From Sphingomonas albertensis (lineage in GTDB: Bacteria; Pseudomonadota; Alphaproteobacteria; Sphingomonadales; Sphingomonadaceae): a stretch of DNA of 64,000 nucleotides. The position numbers and the translations under genes were made by a program. The first letter of the stretch is position 1. Every line of letters starts with the position of its first letter. The stretch is taken from assembly GCF_014358075.1 (NCBI RefSeq), contig NZ_JACONT010000002.1:1-64000 (forward strand). The letters are read 5' to 3'. The notes beneath the pieces were generated by a model. The model ran no database searches. It saw only the letters and a program-made list of their open reading frames with translations, and was not told the DNA's origin. This document shows, piece by piece, positions 1 through 8,945 of the stretch.

Positions 1-8
1 GGCGGCGC

Positions 9-1091
9 TCAGCCCAGCGCGATGTAGCGTTGCAGGTGATAGTCCTCGTCGCCCAGCTGGTGGTCGATCATCACCAAGCGCTTGGCGTAATGCGAGACGG
101 CGTATTCCCACGTCATGCCAATGCCGCCGTGGAGCTGGATCGACTCCTCGGCGACGAGCGCGCCCGTCCGCCCGATCGTGTATTTGGCCGCAGCCAGCGC
201 CCGTTCGCGGGCCTTCGCGTCGTCGCCGTCGAAGGCCGACGCAGCGTTGATCACCGCCGACTGCGCCTGTTCGATCTCGAGCAGAACGGTCGCCATGCGG
301 TGCTGGAGCGCCTGGAACTTGCCGATCGGCACACCGAACTGCTTCCGGTCGCGGAGATAGCCGAGCGTGGCTTCCTTGACGAACTCCATCGCGCCCACTG
401 CTTCGGCCGACAGCGCAAGCAGCCCCGCCCCTACCGCCGCGTCCACGATCGCCTGCCCCTGCCCGTCGCCGCCAAGCAGCGCCTCAGCCTCCAGCGTCAC
501 GCCATCGAACGTCACATCGCCGGCCGCGCCGCCCTCGACGGTGTTGTAGCTTCGCACCGACACGCCCGCCGTGTCCGCGGGCACGACCAGCACCAGCGGA
601 TCGCCGTCCTGCTCGACCACCACGACGAACACCGACGCCGCACCGGCCTGCGGCACGACCGCCTTCGTCCCGCTGAGCGTCCAGCCATCACCGCTCTTCG
701 TCGCGGTCACCGGCGTGGCGCCGTCATCGAGTGCGAAAGCGGCGATCGTCTCGCCTGACACGATCCCGGACAGCATTTCGTCCTGTCCGCCGGCCTTCGC
801 CAACGCCCGCCCGGCCATCAGCGCACCGAGGAACGGCTCGACCACCAGCGCACGACCGAGCGCCTCGAACACCACCATGATGTCGAACCCGCTGCCGCCG
901 AAACCACCCGCCGCCTCGTCGAACAAGGCCGAGACGATCCCCAACTCGTTCAACTGCGTCCAGACCGCCGGGTCGTACCCTGCCTCGCCATACGCCCCCG
1001 CATTGCGCGTATCGATCGCATAGCCATCGCGGAGCGCCCGAACGAGCGTGTCGGCGAGCATGCGGCGGTCGTCGGTGTGTTCGAAGTTCAT
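9..1091 (-). CDS. Acyl-CoA dehydrogenase, small subunit-like
   Basis: A 360-residue flavoprotein of the acyl-CoA dehydrogenase (ACAD) superfamily, which oxidises an acyl-CoA to the 2-enoyl-CoA using FAD. The N-terminal helical domain (residues ~1-110), middle beta domain (~115-215) and C-terminal helical domain, with the typical RKQFGVPIGKFQ and QLHGGIGMTWEY stretches, are all visible. The start is the ATG giving MNFEHTDD; a longer reading frame upstream would run into the neighbouring gene. It lies 4 bp behind another ACAD gene on the same strand. Adjacent unequal ACAD genes often encode the two chains of an alpha2beta2 enzyme acting on bulky acyl-CoAs such as steroid side chains; applying that here is inference. 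The substrate cannot be read from the sequence. Confidence 0.88.
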   Translation of the reverse strand: MNFEHTDDRRMLADTLVRALRDGYAIDTRNAGAYGEAGYDPAVWTQLNELGIVSALFDEAAGGFGGSGFDIMVVFEALGRALVVEPFLGALMAGRALAKAGGQDEMLSGIVSGETIAAFALDDGATPVTATKSGDGWTLSGTKAVVPQAGAASVFVVVVEQDGDPLVLVVPADTAGVSVRSYNTVEGGAAGDVTFDGVTLEAEALLGGDGQGQAIVDAAVGAGLLALSAEAVGAMEFVKEATLGYLRDRKQFGVPIGKFQALQHRMATVLLEIEQAQSAVINAASAFDGDDAKARERALAAAKYTIGRTGALVAEESIQLHGGIGMTWEYAVSHYAKRLVMIDHQLGDEDYHLQRYIALG

Positions 1092-1095
1092 GTGA

Positions 1096-2292
1096 TCAGA
1101 GACCCAGAATGGCTTTGGAGATGATGTTCTTCTGGATCTCGTTCGACCCGCCGAAGATCGACAGTTTCCGATTGTTGAAATAGCTCGGCGCCGCCATCGC
1201 CGCGTCCTCGGGCCCGACATCCTCGCCGTTCCACCCGGCTTCCAGAGCCTCGGGTATGTACGGCGCCGCGTACGATCCGTACGCGCGGCGGGTCAGCGAG
1301 GTAATCTCCTGGCGGATCTCGGTGCCCTTGATCTTGAGCATCGAACTCTCCGCGCCCGGCGCACCGCCGCCCGCGACCGCCGCCAGTACGCGAAGGTTGG
1401 TCGTCTGCATGTTGGCCAGATCGATCTCGACCCGCGCCATCCGCGCCGCGAACAACGGATCGTCAGCGAGTGCACGCCCGCCCTTCTTCTGCATCTGCGC
1501 GACTTCCTTCAGCCGCTCGAACGACGCGATCGAGAAGCCGACGCCGGCGATATTGGTGCGCTCATAGGTCAGCAGGTACTTGGCGTAGGTCCAGCCCTGG
1601 TTTTCCTCGCCGACGAGGTTGGCGACCGGCACCTCGACATCAGTGAAGAACACCTCGTTCACCTCCTGCTCGCCGTCGATCAGCGTGATCGGGCGGACTT
1701 CGATGCCGGGCGACTTCATATCGATCAGCAGGAATGAGATGCCCTCCTGCTTCTTCGCCGCCGGATCGGTGCGGACGAGGCAGAAGATCATGTCGGCATG
1801 CTGGCCGAGCGTCGTCCAGGTCTTCTGGCCGTTGACGACATAGACGTCGCCCTTCCGGACAGCCGTCGTCTTCAGCCCGGCGAGATCGGACCCCGCGCCC
1901 GGCTCCGAATAGCCCTGGCACCACCAGTCGGAGCCATCGAGGATGCGTGGCAACCAGTGCTTCTTCTGCTCCTCGGAGCCGTATTTGATCAGCACCGGAC
2001 CGAGCATGTTGACGCCGAACGGCACCACGCGGGGCGCATGCGCGAGCGCGGACTCGTTATCGAAGATGAAGCGCTGGATCACGCTCCAGCCCGGACCGCC
2101 CCACTCCTCGGGCCAGTGGTTCGCCAGCCAGCCGCGCTCGTTCAGGATCGCGTGCCATTCCTCCATGTCCGATTTGCGCAGGCGCTTGCCTTCGCGGACC
2201 AGCGTCGAAAGCCGCGCGGGGAGTTTGTCGCGAAAGAACGCGCGAACTTCGTCGCGGAACGATTCTTCGTCGGGCGTGAAGCTGAGATCCAT
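1096..2292 (-). CDS. Acyl-CoA dehydrogenase, large subunit-like
   Basis: A 398-residue acyl-CoA dehydrogenase, the first gene of a two-gene operon with the ACAD that follows 4 bp later. The N-terminal domain contains the conserved GWLANHWPEEWGGPG region, followed by the QGYSEPGAGSDLAGLKT flavin-binding segment, the TWTTLGQHADM strand and the C-terminal SIFGGSNEIQKNIISK motif where FAD and substrate meet. I chose the ATG giving MDLSFTPDE because an AGGAG sequence lies 9 nt upstream; an in-frame ATG two codons earlier is too close to that ribosome binding site. It probably forms a heteromeric enzyme with its neighbour (inference). The acyl substrate is unknown. Confidence 0.9.
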   Translation of the reverse strand: MDLSFTPDEESFRDEVRAFFRDKLPARLSTLVREGKRLRKSDMEEWHAILNERGWLANHWPEEWGGPGWSVIQRFIFDNESALAHAPRVVPFGVNMLGPVLIKYGSEEQKKHWLPRILDGSDWWCQGYSEPGAGSDLAGLKTTAVRKGDVYVVNGQKTWTTLGQHADMIFCLVRTDPAAKKQEGISFLLIDMKSPGIEVRPITLIDGEQEVNEVFFTDVEVPVANLVGEENQGWTYAKYLLTYERTNIAGVGFSIASFERLKEVAQMQKKGGRALADDPLFAARMARVEIDLANMQTTNLRVLAAVAGGGAPGAESSMLKIKGTEIRQEITSLTRRAYGSYAAPYIPEALEAGWNGEDVGPEDAAMAAPSYFNNRKLSIFGGSNEIQKNIISKAILGL

Positions 2293-2422
2293 GGCCATGT
2301 GCTCCTGATGTTGGAGTCCATGTGCCACAGTCGATCGTAGAATTGAAGGACCGGTATGGTCGAAAGCGGAGAAAACGCTGGATGGAACGACGCAGGTTAA
2401 TCCAGCCGGTATCGTCTGCCTT

Positions 2423-2543
2423 GATCCTCCCCTGGCAGGGGAGGTGGCTGGCTCTTGCCAGACGGAGGGGTGTCACGCTCTCGATAACGCGCTACCCCTC
2501 CGTCAGCCCTGCGGGCTGCCACCTCCCCTCAAAGGGGAGGATC
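2423..2543. repeat. REPIN-like palindromic element, family A copy 1
   Basis: An inverted pair of hairpins starts with GATCCTCCCC and ends with GGGGAGGATC. The inner arms GGTGGCTGG.. and ..GCTGCCACC flank a variable centre. It lies between the acyl-CoA dehydrogenase operon and the outer-membrane barrel gene. The same outer sequence recurs at about 8.9, 38.8, 49.6 and 50.8 kb. Confidence 0.85.
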
Positions 2544-2550
2544 AGAATGA

Positions 2551-4188
2551 TCAGAACCGGTAGCTGATCCACCCAGCCAGGAAGTCGGAGTTCTTATACC
2601 CCGCGTTCGTCAGCGCCGGCCCCGCAATCAGATGCTCGTAGCGCCCGGTGAACGACAGCCGCGAGCTGATCGGATACACCGCCTGGAACCGGATCGTGTC
2701 GGCGATCTTCTTGCCCCCGAAATTCTGCGTGCCGGCGAACGCGGACCCGTTCGCACGGTACACCGCGTCGCTCGTCGTATCGCGCCACGATAGCTGGTAT
2801 TCCGCCGTCAACCGCAGCTTGCCGAGCGTGGTGAAACTGAAGTTCGGCGCGACCGCGATCAGATTGGTCGGCGTCGCGAACAGCTGGTAGCTGTAGTAGA
2901 TGTTGTTGCCGAACGGCGCGAGCGAGTTGCGCAGCGTGCCGGTGCCATAGGCGCCGCCGCCGCTCGCATAATCCGCATGGAAGCCGACGCGCGGCGCATT
3001 CTTGCCCTTGCCGAGCCGATAGGTCTGCCCCGCCAGCAACAGCCACGCCTTGATCGAGCGGTTGTCGTAACTGCCGCCCTGATAGTTGATCGTCCAGTCG
3101 AGGTTGACCGGCCCCGCATCGCCCCAGATGTGCAGGCCATAGAAGTTGCGCACCTCGCGCGCCGTGCCGGTGCCCCACGTCGCCGAGCGATCGCGCAGCC
3201 GCCAGAGGAAGGGATCGACGTACAGCTTCGATCCGCCGAACAGCGATTCGGGCACGACGACGCCGGTCGAGATGCCCGTGAACCGCCGATCGCTCTCGGC
3301 ATTGTCGTCCTGTGTTCCGCCATTGCCATACGCGGTCGGCTTGAAATCGAACACGTCGGCGCGGACTCCGGCCGTTCGCGCCCAGGCGCGGAAGCCGTTG
3401 AACCCGAAATACAGCGTGTTGTTGTCGCGCGGCACGACCAGCAGGTTCGGCCCGTCGGCGAACGTCTGGCGACCATAGCGCACGCCCAGATCGACATCGG
3501 CGACCGTCCCGGTCACGTCAACGAACGCCTGCTGCACTGCCAGCTTGTTGCGCAGATTGGGCAACGCGGTGCCGAGATTCTGCCCCTCCAGCGTGCCGTG
3601 CGCCAATTCCCCGTAGAACCGGAAATGCTCGCCGACATGCAGATCGGCACCGCCGAACAGACGCAGAATATCCTGCCGCTGCGCTTCGGCATCGCGCAGA
3701 TTGGGGTTGGTGGTCTGGTTGACGCGCAACCGCGCCTCACCCGACAGCGTCAGATACACCTCGCCGTCCGCGGCGATCGGGATGAACTTCAGCTGGTCGA
3801 CGATGTCCTTGCGCTTGGCCGGATCGCGCAGCTTCGACCAATCCTCCGCCCAGCGCGACTGGTTGTAGCCACCCGCGGTCGTCCCGTCGCCGATCGCGGC
3901 GTTGGGATAGCTCTCGGCGATCGGCGACGACGCAGCGCTGGCCGACTGGTCCTTCGAAACGGGATTGCGCCGCGCCCTCAGCTGGCGCGGGGCCGTTGCG
4001 GGCGCGCCTGCGGAGACGCCATCGGAGAGAGGGACGGGATCGGCCGCGGGCTCTGCCGCCACGGGATCGGTTGCCGGCGCGGTCTGTACTCCCGCCGCCT
4101 GGGCTATAGCCGTCTGGGCCATAGCGGTGGACGCGAGCAAGGAGGAGGCGAGCGCACACAGCGCTCCACCGATGGACGGACGGATCAT
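2551..4188 (-). CDS. Alginate-export-family outer-membrane beta-barrel protein
   Basis: A 545-residue outer-membrane protein. Residues ~1-25 form a signal peptide (ending near STAMAQ), followed by an Ala/Pro-rich spacer to ~residue 75 and then a barrel of alternating strands (for example YLTLSGEARLRVNQT and GVRYGRQTFADGPN) ending in the aromatic WISYRF, as is usual for Bam-inserted barrels. The layout matches the alginate_exp family, which includes AlgE and many porins unrelated to alginate. The ATG giving MIRPSIGG is chosen because GAGGTG lies just upstream and the signal peptide begins there. It follows the dctA gene by 58 bp on the same strand, so it may be co-transcribed and act as an outer-membrane entry channel for organic acids (inference). 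Confidence 0.82.
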   Translation of the reverse strand: MIRPSIGGALCALASSLLASTAMAQTAIAQAAGVQTAPATDPVAAEPAADPVPLSDGVSAGAPATAPRQLRARRNPVSKDQSASAASSPIAESYPNAAIGDGTTAGGYNQSRWAEDWSKLRDPAKRKDIVDQLKFIPIAADGEVYLTLSGEARLRVNQTTNPNLRDAEAQRQDILRLFGGADLHVGEHFRFYGELAHGTLEGQNLGTALPNLRNKLAVQQAFVDVTGTVADVDLGVRYGRQTFADGPNLLVVPRDNNTLYFGFNGFRAWARTAGVRADVFDFKPTAYGNGGTQDDNAESDRRFTGISTGVVVPESLFGGSKLYVDPFLWRLRDRSATWGTGTAREVRNFYGLHIWGDAGPVNLDWTINYQGGSYDNRSIKAWLLLAGQTYRLGKGKNAPRVGFHADYASGGGAYGTGTLRNSLAPFGNNIYYSYQLFATPTNLIAVAPNFSFTTLGKLRLTAEYQLSWRDTTSDAVYRANGSAFAGTQNFGGKKIADTIRFQAVYPISSRLSFTGRYEHLIAGPALTNAGYKNSDFLAGWISYRF

Positions 4189-4246
4189 AAAAGCACCTCG
4201 AACTGCTGGGGTGGCTGCCCGCTGCCGGGCGACTGCCACCCTCATT

Positions 4247-5629
4247 TTAGACGATTGCGGGCCCGGCCATCGTGGGGGCCGTCGTGGGGGCAGTCATCGG
4301 CGCGGACGTCTGCGCCGGCGCCGGCTCGGGCAGCTTGCCCGACAAGGCGGCGTCGAGCTTGTCGCGGTCGAGGGCACCTTCCCAGCGCGCCACGACGATC
4401 GTTGCGACCGCGTTGCCGATGAAGTTGGTCAGGCTGCGGCACTCGCTCATGAAGCGATCGACACCGAGGATCAGCGCCATGCCGGCGATCGGCACGGTCG
4501 GCACGATCGACAGCGTGGCCGCCAGCGTGATGAAGCCCGCGCCGGTAACGCCCGCCGCACCCTTCGACGAGATCATCGCCACGACCAGCAGCAACAATTC
4601 CTGACCGAGCGTCAGGTGCGTGTTGGTCGCCTGCGCGATGAACAGCGCCGCCAGCGTCATGTAGATGTTGGTGCCGTCGAGGTTGAACGAGTAGCCGGTC
4701 GGCACGACCAGCCCGACGACCGACTTCTCGCAGCCTGCCGCTTCCATCTTCTGGATCAGGTTCGGCAATGCCGCTTCCGACGACGAGGTGCCGAGCACCA
4801 GCAGCAGTTCGGCCTTCAGATACTTGATCAGCTTGAAGATCGAGAAGCCGGTGAGCCGTGCGACCGTGCCGAGGATGACGACCACGAACAGCGCCGCAGT
4901 CAGGTAGAAGGTCGCGACCAGCGCGCCGAGATTGGCGAGGCTGCCGATCCCGTATTTGCCGATCGTGAAGGCGATCGCACCGAACGCGCCGAGCGGGGCT
5001 GCGCGCATCAGGATGCCGACCAGCTTGAAGACGATCAGGCTGAGGCGCTCGAGGAAGTTCAGGACCGGCTTGGCAGGCTCGCCGACGAGGCTCAGCGAGA
5101 TGCCGAACAGGATCGCGATCAGCAGGATCTGGAGGATGTTACCATCGGTGAACGCGCTGACCATCGTGTCCGGAATGATGCTCATCAGGAACCCGGTGAT
5201 CGTCGTCTCGTGCGCCTTCACGGTGTAATCCGCGATGCCCTTCGTATCGAGCGTGGCGGCGTCGATGTTCATCCCCGCGCCCGGCTGGACCACGTTGGCG
5301 ACGATCAGCCCGACGATCAGCGCCAGCGTCGAGAAGAACAGGAAGTAGGCGAACGCCTTGCCCGCGACGCGACCGACCGAACCCAGTTCCTTCATGCCCG
5401 CGATGCCGGTGACGAGCGTCAGGAAGATCACCGGTGCGATGATCATCTTCACCAGCTTGATGAACGCATCGCCGAGCGGCTTCAGCGCCGCGCCGTAGGT
5501 CGGATAGAAATGCCCGAGCGCCGCGCCGAGCGCGATCGCGATCAGCACCTGGATATACAGCTGGCCGCTCCAGCGCTTGCGCGCGGGCGTTTCCGCGACA
5601 CCATATGTCTGGGATGGTAGGGTCAACAT
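4247..5629 (-). CDS. dctA: C4-dicarboxylate/cation symporter DctA
   Basis: A 460-residue member of the DAACS (glutamate/aspartate/dicarboxylate:cation symporter) family, importing succinate, fumarate, malate or similar acids across the inner membrane. About eight membrane helices and two re-entrant loops are present. The conserved family signatures are visible: [16 protein letters not shown] early, [10 protein letters not shown] (the serine-rich hairpin HP1), the [15 protein letters not shown] segment (TM7) and the [11 protein letters not shown] stretch (HP2). The divergent neighbours dctB and dctD are the classical regulators of this gene. AGGAGG sits only 2 nt before the ATG; the next codon, TTG, has better spacing, so the true start may be one codon later. 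The C-terminus has an extra Ala/Pro/Thr tail. Confidence 0.93.
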   Translation of the reverse strand: MLTLPSQTYGVAETPARKRWSGQLYIQVLIAIALGAALGHFYPTYGAALKPLGDAFIKLVKMIIAPVIFLTLVTGIAGMKELGSVGRVAGKAFAYFLFFSTLALIVGLIVANVVQPGAGMNIDAATLDTKGIADYTVKAHETTITGFLMSIIPDTMVSAFTDGNILQILLIAILFGISLSLVGEPAKPVLNFLERLSLIVFKLVGILMRAAPLGAFGAIAFTIGKYGIGSLANLGALVATFYLTAALFVVVILGTVARLTGFSIFKLIKYLKAELLLVLGTSSSEAALPNLIQKMEAAGCEKSVVGLVVPTGYSFNLDGTNIYMTLAALFIAQATNTHLTLGQELLLLVVAMISSKGAAGVTGAGFITLAATLSIVPTVPIAGMALILGVDRFMSECRSLTNFIGNAVATIVVARWEGALDRDKLDAALSGKLPEPAPAQTSAPMTAPTTAPTMAGPAIV

Positions 5630-5832
5630 CGCCTCCTGAAAACCTCGTCCACTGCCTCGGGACGTTTATGGCCACGGTAATGCCGGGCCGAACCTGGGAC
5701 TACAAGACCACTGCTCATTCGGCATAAAACTTTGTTTTTGCGTACTTTGTCGGCATACCGGGTTTTCAGATGTGCGAAAAATGTCGTGTTTCGGTGATGG
5801 CGAACCCGGTTCGTGTGTGATAATCCGCACAA
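5630..5832. promoter_or_regulatory. dctA-dctB divergent control region
   Basis: This 203-bp AT-richer spacer separates the divergent dctA (minus) and dctB (plus) genes. It contains a direct repeat TCGGCATA at 5719-5726 and 5750-5757, 31 bp (about three helical turns) apart, which is the arrangement expected of activator binding sites. A GG-N10-GC pair on the minus strand (5684-5671) gives a poor sigma-54-like match 40-55 bp before dctA. Which promoter type is used is uncertain because the DctD encoded here lacks the sigma-54 contact loop. Confidence 0.5.
5816..5824 (+). promoter_or_regulatory. Extended -10 box, likely leaderless dctB promoter
   Basis: TGTGATAAT combines a TGN extension with a GATAAT hexamer, ending 8 nt before the dctB ATG. 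Transcription would start at or within 1-2 nt of the start codon. No Shine-Dalgarno sequence precedes that ATG, consistent with a leaderless mRNA. No convincing -35 box is seen. Confidence 0.45.
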
Positions 5833-7617
5833 ATGGCGCGGCTTAGATCCCCCCTGTTCATCACCGCGCTGACGGTGTTGCTGGCATTCGCCGCGCTCGG
5901 CGTGATCGTCGCCGGAGTCGCCTCGATCTATGGTCCGCGCGCCGTCGCCGACGTCACCGCCAGCGTCCGGATGCGCGCGGTGCAGCAGACGCGGAGCAAC
6001 CTCCGCCTGCTCGAAGCCGAGTTGCAGACCTATCGCCTGCTCCCGGTCATGCTCGGCGAATATCCCGCGGTGCGCGCGGCGCTCGCTTCTGGACGAGTCG
6101 ACCCGGCGCTCAACGAAAAGCTGGCGATGCTAGCGGAGCGGACCGGCGCGCCGGTGATCTACGCGCTCGACACGCAGGGGATGACGATCGCCGCGTCGAA
6201 CGCCGCGCAGCCTGACAGCTTCCTCGGCCACGACTATCGGTTCCGCGAGTATTTCACCAAGGCGATGGCATCGGGCGCGACCGAGTTCTTCGCGCTCGGG
6301 AGCGTCAGCGGGCGCCCCGGCCTGTATCTCTCGCGACGCATCGACCGTGACGGACGACCGCTCGGCGTGGTCGTGGTCAAGGTCGAGTTCGGCAAGATCG
6401 CCCGTGCGTGGATTCAGGACCACATGGCGACCTTCGTCACCGACGCCGACGGCATCATCCTGATTTCCAGCGACCCGGCGCTGCAATTCCGCACCACGCG
6501 GCCGCTTGCGCCCGCGCGCCGCGCCGCGCTGATCGCCACCCGCCAGTTCGGAAACTCGCCACTCGCGCATGCACCGCTCCTGCTCGACGAGGATCGCGCG
6601 CGTCTTTCGGACGGAACGCCGGCGGTGACGGTGTCGCTGCCGGTGCCGATCTCGGGCTGGCGGCTGGTGCACATGGAGCCGCTCGACGCCGCGCTGCGCA
6701 CCGCCGCCGCCCGAACGCGCTGGGCGACCGCGATCGCGGCGCTGGTGACGATCGCGGCGATGCTGGCTGCGTGGTGGCTCTACGAACGCCGCAAGCGCAA
6801 CGCGGGCGCGCGGGCGGAACTCGAGGCGGAGGTCGCACGCCGCACCGCCGAGCTTCGGGCTACCGCCGATCGCCTCCAGATCGAGGTGGAACAGCGCGAG
6901 GCGTCCGACCAGCGTTTCCGCCAGGCGCGCGAGGAGCTCGCGCATGCCAACCGCGTCGGTTCGATCGGCACGATCACCGCCAGCGTCGCGCACGAGATCA
7001 ACCAGCCGGTCGCCGCGATCCGCACCTTCGCCGACAACGCCGCCGCCTTCCTCGCCCGCGGCGCGCCCGATCGGGCGGCGGCCAACCTCGAAGCGATCGT
7101 CGACCTCACCGGCCGGATCGGCACCATAACCGCGGGGCTCAGGCGCTATGCGCGGCGCGGCGCAGGCTCGATCGGCCCGGTCGCGCTCGACGAGGCGATC
7201 GACGGCGTCCGCCTGCTGATCGGCGACCGCTTCCGCGCGAAGGGCGTGACGCTCGACCTCCCCACCGGCCCCGAGGCGCGGCTGACGGTCATCGCCGGCC
7301 GCGTCCGCCTGGAGCAGGTCCTCGTCAACCTCCTCCAGAACGCGCTCGACGCGGTCGCCGACTGGCGCGATGCGCGCGTCAGCGTCACCGTCGGTCGGAA
7401 AGGCCGCGACGTCGTGCTGACCGTCGCCGACAACGGCCCCGGCATCGACGCGGCGATCGCCGACCACCTCTTCACCCCGTTCGCGACCAGCAAGAAGGAC
7501 GGCCTCGGGCTAGGCCTCGGCATCGCGCGCGACATCATGACCGAGTTCGGCGGCACGCTCGACCTCGTCCCAGCACCCGAAGGCGCCATTTTCCGTATGA
7601 TCCTGGTGAAGGCATGA
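5833..7617 (+). CDS. dctB: C4-dicarboxylate sensor histidine kinase DctB
   Basis: A 594-residue membrane sensor kinase of the DctB family, which detects C4-dicarboxylates in the periplasm and phosphorylates DctD. TM1 spans residues ~8-30, a periplasmic Cache/PAS-type sensor ~40-285 (with the LGHDYRFREYF motif typical of DctB sensors), TM2 ~297-317, then a cytoplasmic coiled coil ~325-375. The HisKA domain has ASVAHEINQPVAAIRTF with phospho-acceptor His387, and the ATPase domain carries NLLQNALDAV (N box), DNGPGID (G1) and GLGLGLGIA (G2). The gene overlaps dctD by 4 bp (ATGA) and diverges from dctA. There is no ribosome binding site ahead of the ATG, and an extended -10 box lies immediately upstream, so the transcript may be leaderless. 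Confidence 0.93.
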   Translation: MARLRSPLFITALTVLLAFAALGVIVAGVASIYGPRAVADVTASVRMRAVQQTRSNLRLLEAELQTYRLLPVMLGEYPAVRAALASGRVDPALNEKLAMLAERTGAPVIYALDTQGMTIAASNAAQPDSFLGHDYRFREYFTKAMASGATEFFALGSVSGRPGLYLSRRIDRDGRPLGVVVVKVEFGKIARAWIQDHMATFVTDADGIILISSDPALQFRTTRPLAPARRAALIATRQFGNSPLAHAPLLLDEDRARLSDGTPAVTVSLPVPISGWRLVHMEPLDAALRTAAARTRWATAIAALVTIAAMLAAWWLYERRKRNAGARAELEAEVARRTAELRATADRLQIEVEQREASDQRFRQAREELAHANRVGSIGTITASVAHEINQPVAAIRTFADNAAAFLARGAPDRAAANLEAIVDLTGRIGTITAGLRRYARRGAGSIGPVALDEAIDGVRLLIGDRFRAKGVTLDLPTGPEARLTVIAGRVRLEQVLVNLLQNALDAVADWRDARVSVTVGRKGRDVVLTVADNGPGIDAAIADHLFTPFATSKKDGLGLGLGIARDIMTEFGGTLDLVPAPEGAIFRMILVKA

Positions 7618-8939
7618 GTGAGCAAGCGGTATTGCTCGTCGACGACGACGACGTGTTGCGTGGCGCGCTGGAGCAATCGTTCGAACTCGCGGGGATCGCG
7701 GTGATCGCCGAGCGTGACCCAACCGTCGCGCTGGCCCGCGTGACCGCCGGGTTCGATGGCGCGGTGGTGTCCGATATCCGCATGCCGAAGATGGACGGTC
7801 TCGAGCTCTTCCGCCGGATCGCCGCGATCGACCACGAGATCCCGGTGCTGCTGATGACCGGCCACGGCGATGTCGCGATGGCGGTCGCCGCGCTCAAGAA
7901 CGGCGCGTTCGACTTCATCCCGAAACCGTTTGCGACCGATCACCTGATCGCGGGCGCCCGGCGTGCGCTCGAAATGCGCCGCCTGGTCCTCGACAACCGC
8001 CGTCTTCGCGCCGCCGCCGAGGAAACGATCGGCGCCGAACCGCTGATCGGCGAGACCCCGGTGATGGTCCGCCTCCGCGAGACGATCCGCCAGATCGCGC
8101 AAGCCGACATCGACGTGCTGGTCGAAGGCGAGACCGGCACCGGCAAGGAACTCGTCGCGGTCCTCCTCCACCGGTGGAGCAACCGCAGGTCGCGCCCGTT
8201 CGTCGCGGTCAACTGCGCCGCACTCCCCGAGGCGGTCGCGGAGATCGAACTGTTCGGCCACGACGGCGACTCCCGCCTCCCCCGCACCGGCCGGATCGAA
8301 GCCTCGAACCGCGGCACGCTGTTCCTCGACGAGATCGAGAGCACGCTCCCCGCATTCCAGGCGAAACTCCTCCGCGTGCTCGAGGAACGCGAGGTGATGC
8401 CGGTCGGCGGCGACCTGCCGCGCGCGCTCGACCTCCGCGTGATCGCCGCCGCCAAACCCGGCCTCGAACAGGCAGTCGACGAAGGCCGCTTCCGCGCCGA
8501 CCTCCTCTTCCGCCTCGACGCGGTACGCCTCCGTATCCCGCCGCTGCGGGAACGCCGCGACGACGTACCGCTGTTGTTCGGCCACTTGCTCCACCAGGCG
8601 GCAGAACGATTCGGCCGCGAGGTCCCGACGATCGACACCGCGACGCTAGCCTATCTCGGCCAGCACGACTGGCCCGGCAACGTCCGCGAACTCGACAACC
8701 TCGCCAAACGCCTCGTCCTCCGCGTCGAGGCCGACGAGCCGGTCGAAGAGGACAGCGAAATTCCCCTCCCCGCCCGCGTCGACAAGTTCGAGGAAGCCAC
8801 GATCCGCGCGACCCTCCAACAGGTCAACGGCGATGTGCGCTCGGCGCTGGCCGCACTCGGCATCCCACGAAAGACGTTCTACGATAAGCTGAAGCGCCAC
8901 GAGATCGATGTGGAAGCCTACCGCCCGACCAAGGGCTGA
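7614..8939 (+). CDS. dctD: DctD-type response regulator without GAFTGA loop
   Basis: A 441-residue NtrC-family response regulator paired with DctB. The receiver domain (1-120) has DDDD at 10-13, the phospho-acceptor Asp54 in SDIRMPKMDG and Lys104. The AAA+ domain (~142-375) has Walker A GETGTGKE (172-179), Walker B TLFLDEIES and the RADLLFRLDAVRLRIPPLRER region. The C-terminal Fis-type HTH (~390-430) has ALAALGIPRKTFYDKLKRH. The striking feature is the L1 loop: after ELFGH (212-216) the sequence is DGDSRLPRTGRIE, about four residues shorter than in the family and without GAFTGA, the element that contacts sigma-54. NtrC-like proteins lacking GAFTGA, such as Rhodobacter capsulatus NtrC, work with sigma-70; the same is inferred here. 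Its ATG overlaps the dctB stop codon. Confidence 0.9.
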   Translation: MSEQAVLLVDDDDVLRGALEQSFELAGIAVIAERDPTVALARVTAGFDGAVVSDIRMPKMDGLELFRRIAAIDHEIPVLLMTGHGDVAMAVAALKNGAFDFIPKPFATDHLIAGARRALEMRRLVLDNRRLRAAAEETIGAEPLIGETPVMVRLRETIRQIAQADIDVLVEGETGTGKELVAVLLHRWSNRRSRPFVAVNCAALPEAVAEIELFGHDGDSRLPRTGRIEASNRGTLFLDEIESTLPAFQAKLLRVLEEREVMPVGGDLPRALDLRVIAAAKPGLEQAVDEGRFRADLLFRLDAVRLRIPPLRERRDDVPLLFGHLLHQAAERFGREVPTIDTATLAYLGQHDWPGNVRELDNLAKRLVLRVEADEPVEEDSEIPLPARVDKFEEATIRATLQQVNGDVRSALAALGIPRKTFYDKLKRHEIDVEAYRPTKG

Positions 8940-8945
8940 TCCTCA

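Noticed and set aside
5671..5684. GG-N10-GC pair on the minus strand, a possible sigma-54 promoter for dctA
   Set aside because: Only the central GG/GC and a few bases match TGGCAC-N5-TTGCA, and the adjacent DctD lacks the GAFTGA loop needed for sigma-54. Kept only as a note in the control region.
6408..7613. Long upstream extension of the dctD frame through dctB
   Set aside because: Arg/Ala-rich shadow translation of dctB; the receiver domain begins at the ATG at 7614, which overlaps the dctB stop.
2551..8939. Alginate utilisation locus
   Set aside because: The barrel belongs to the alginate-export family, but no alginate lyase or other alginate gene is in the window, and the context is dicarboxylate transport.
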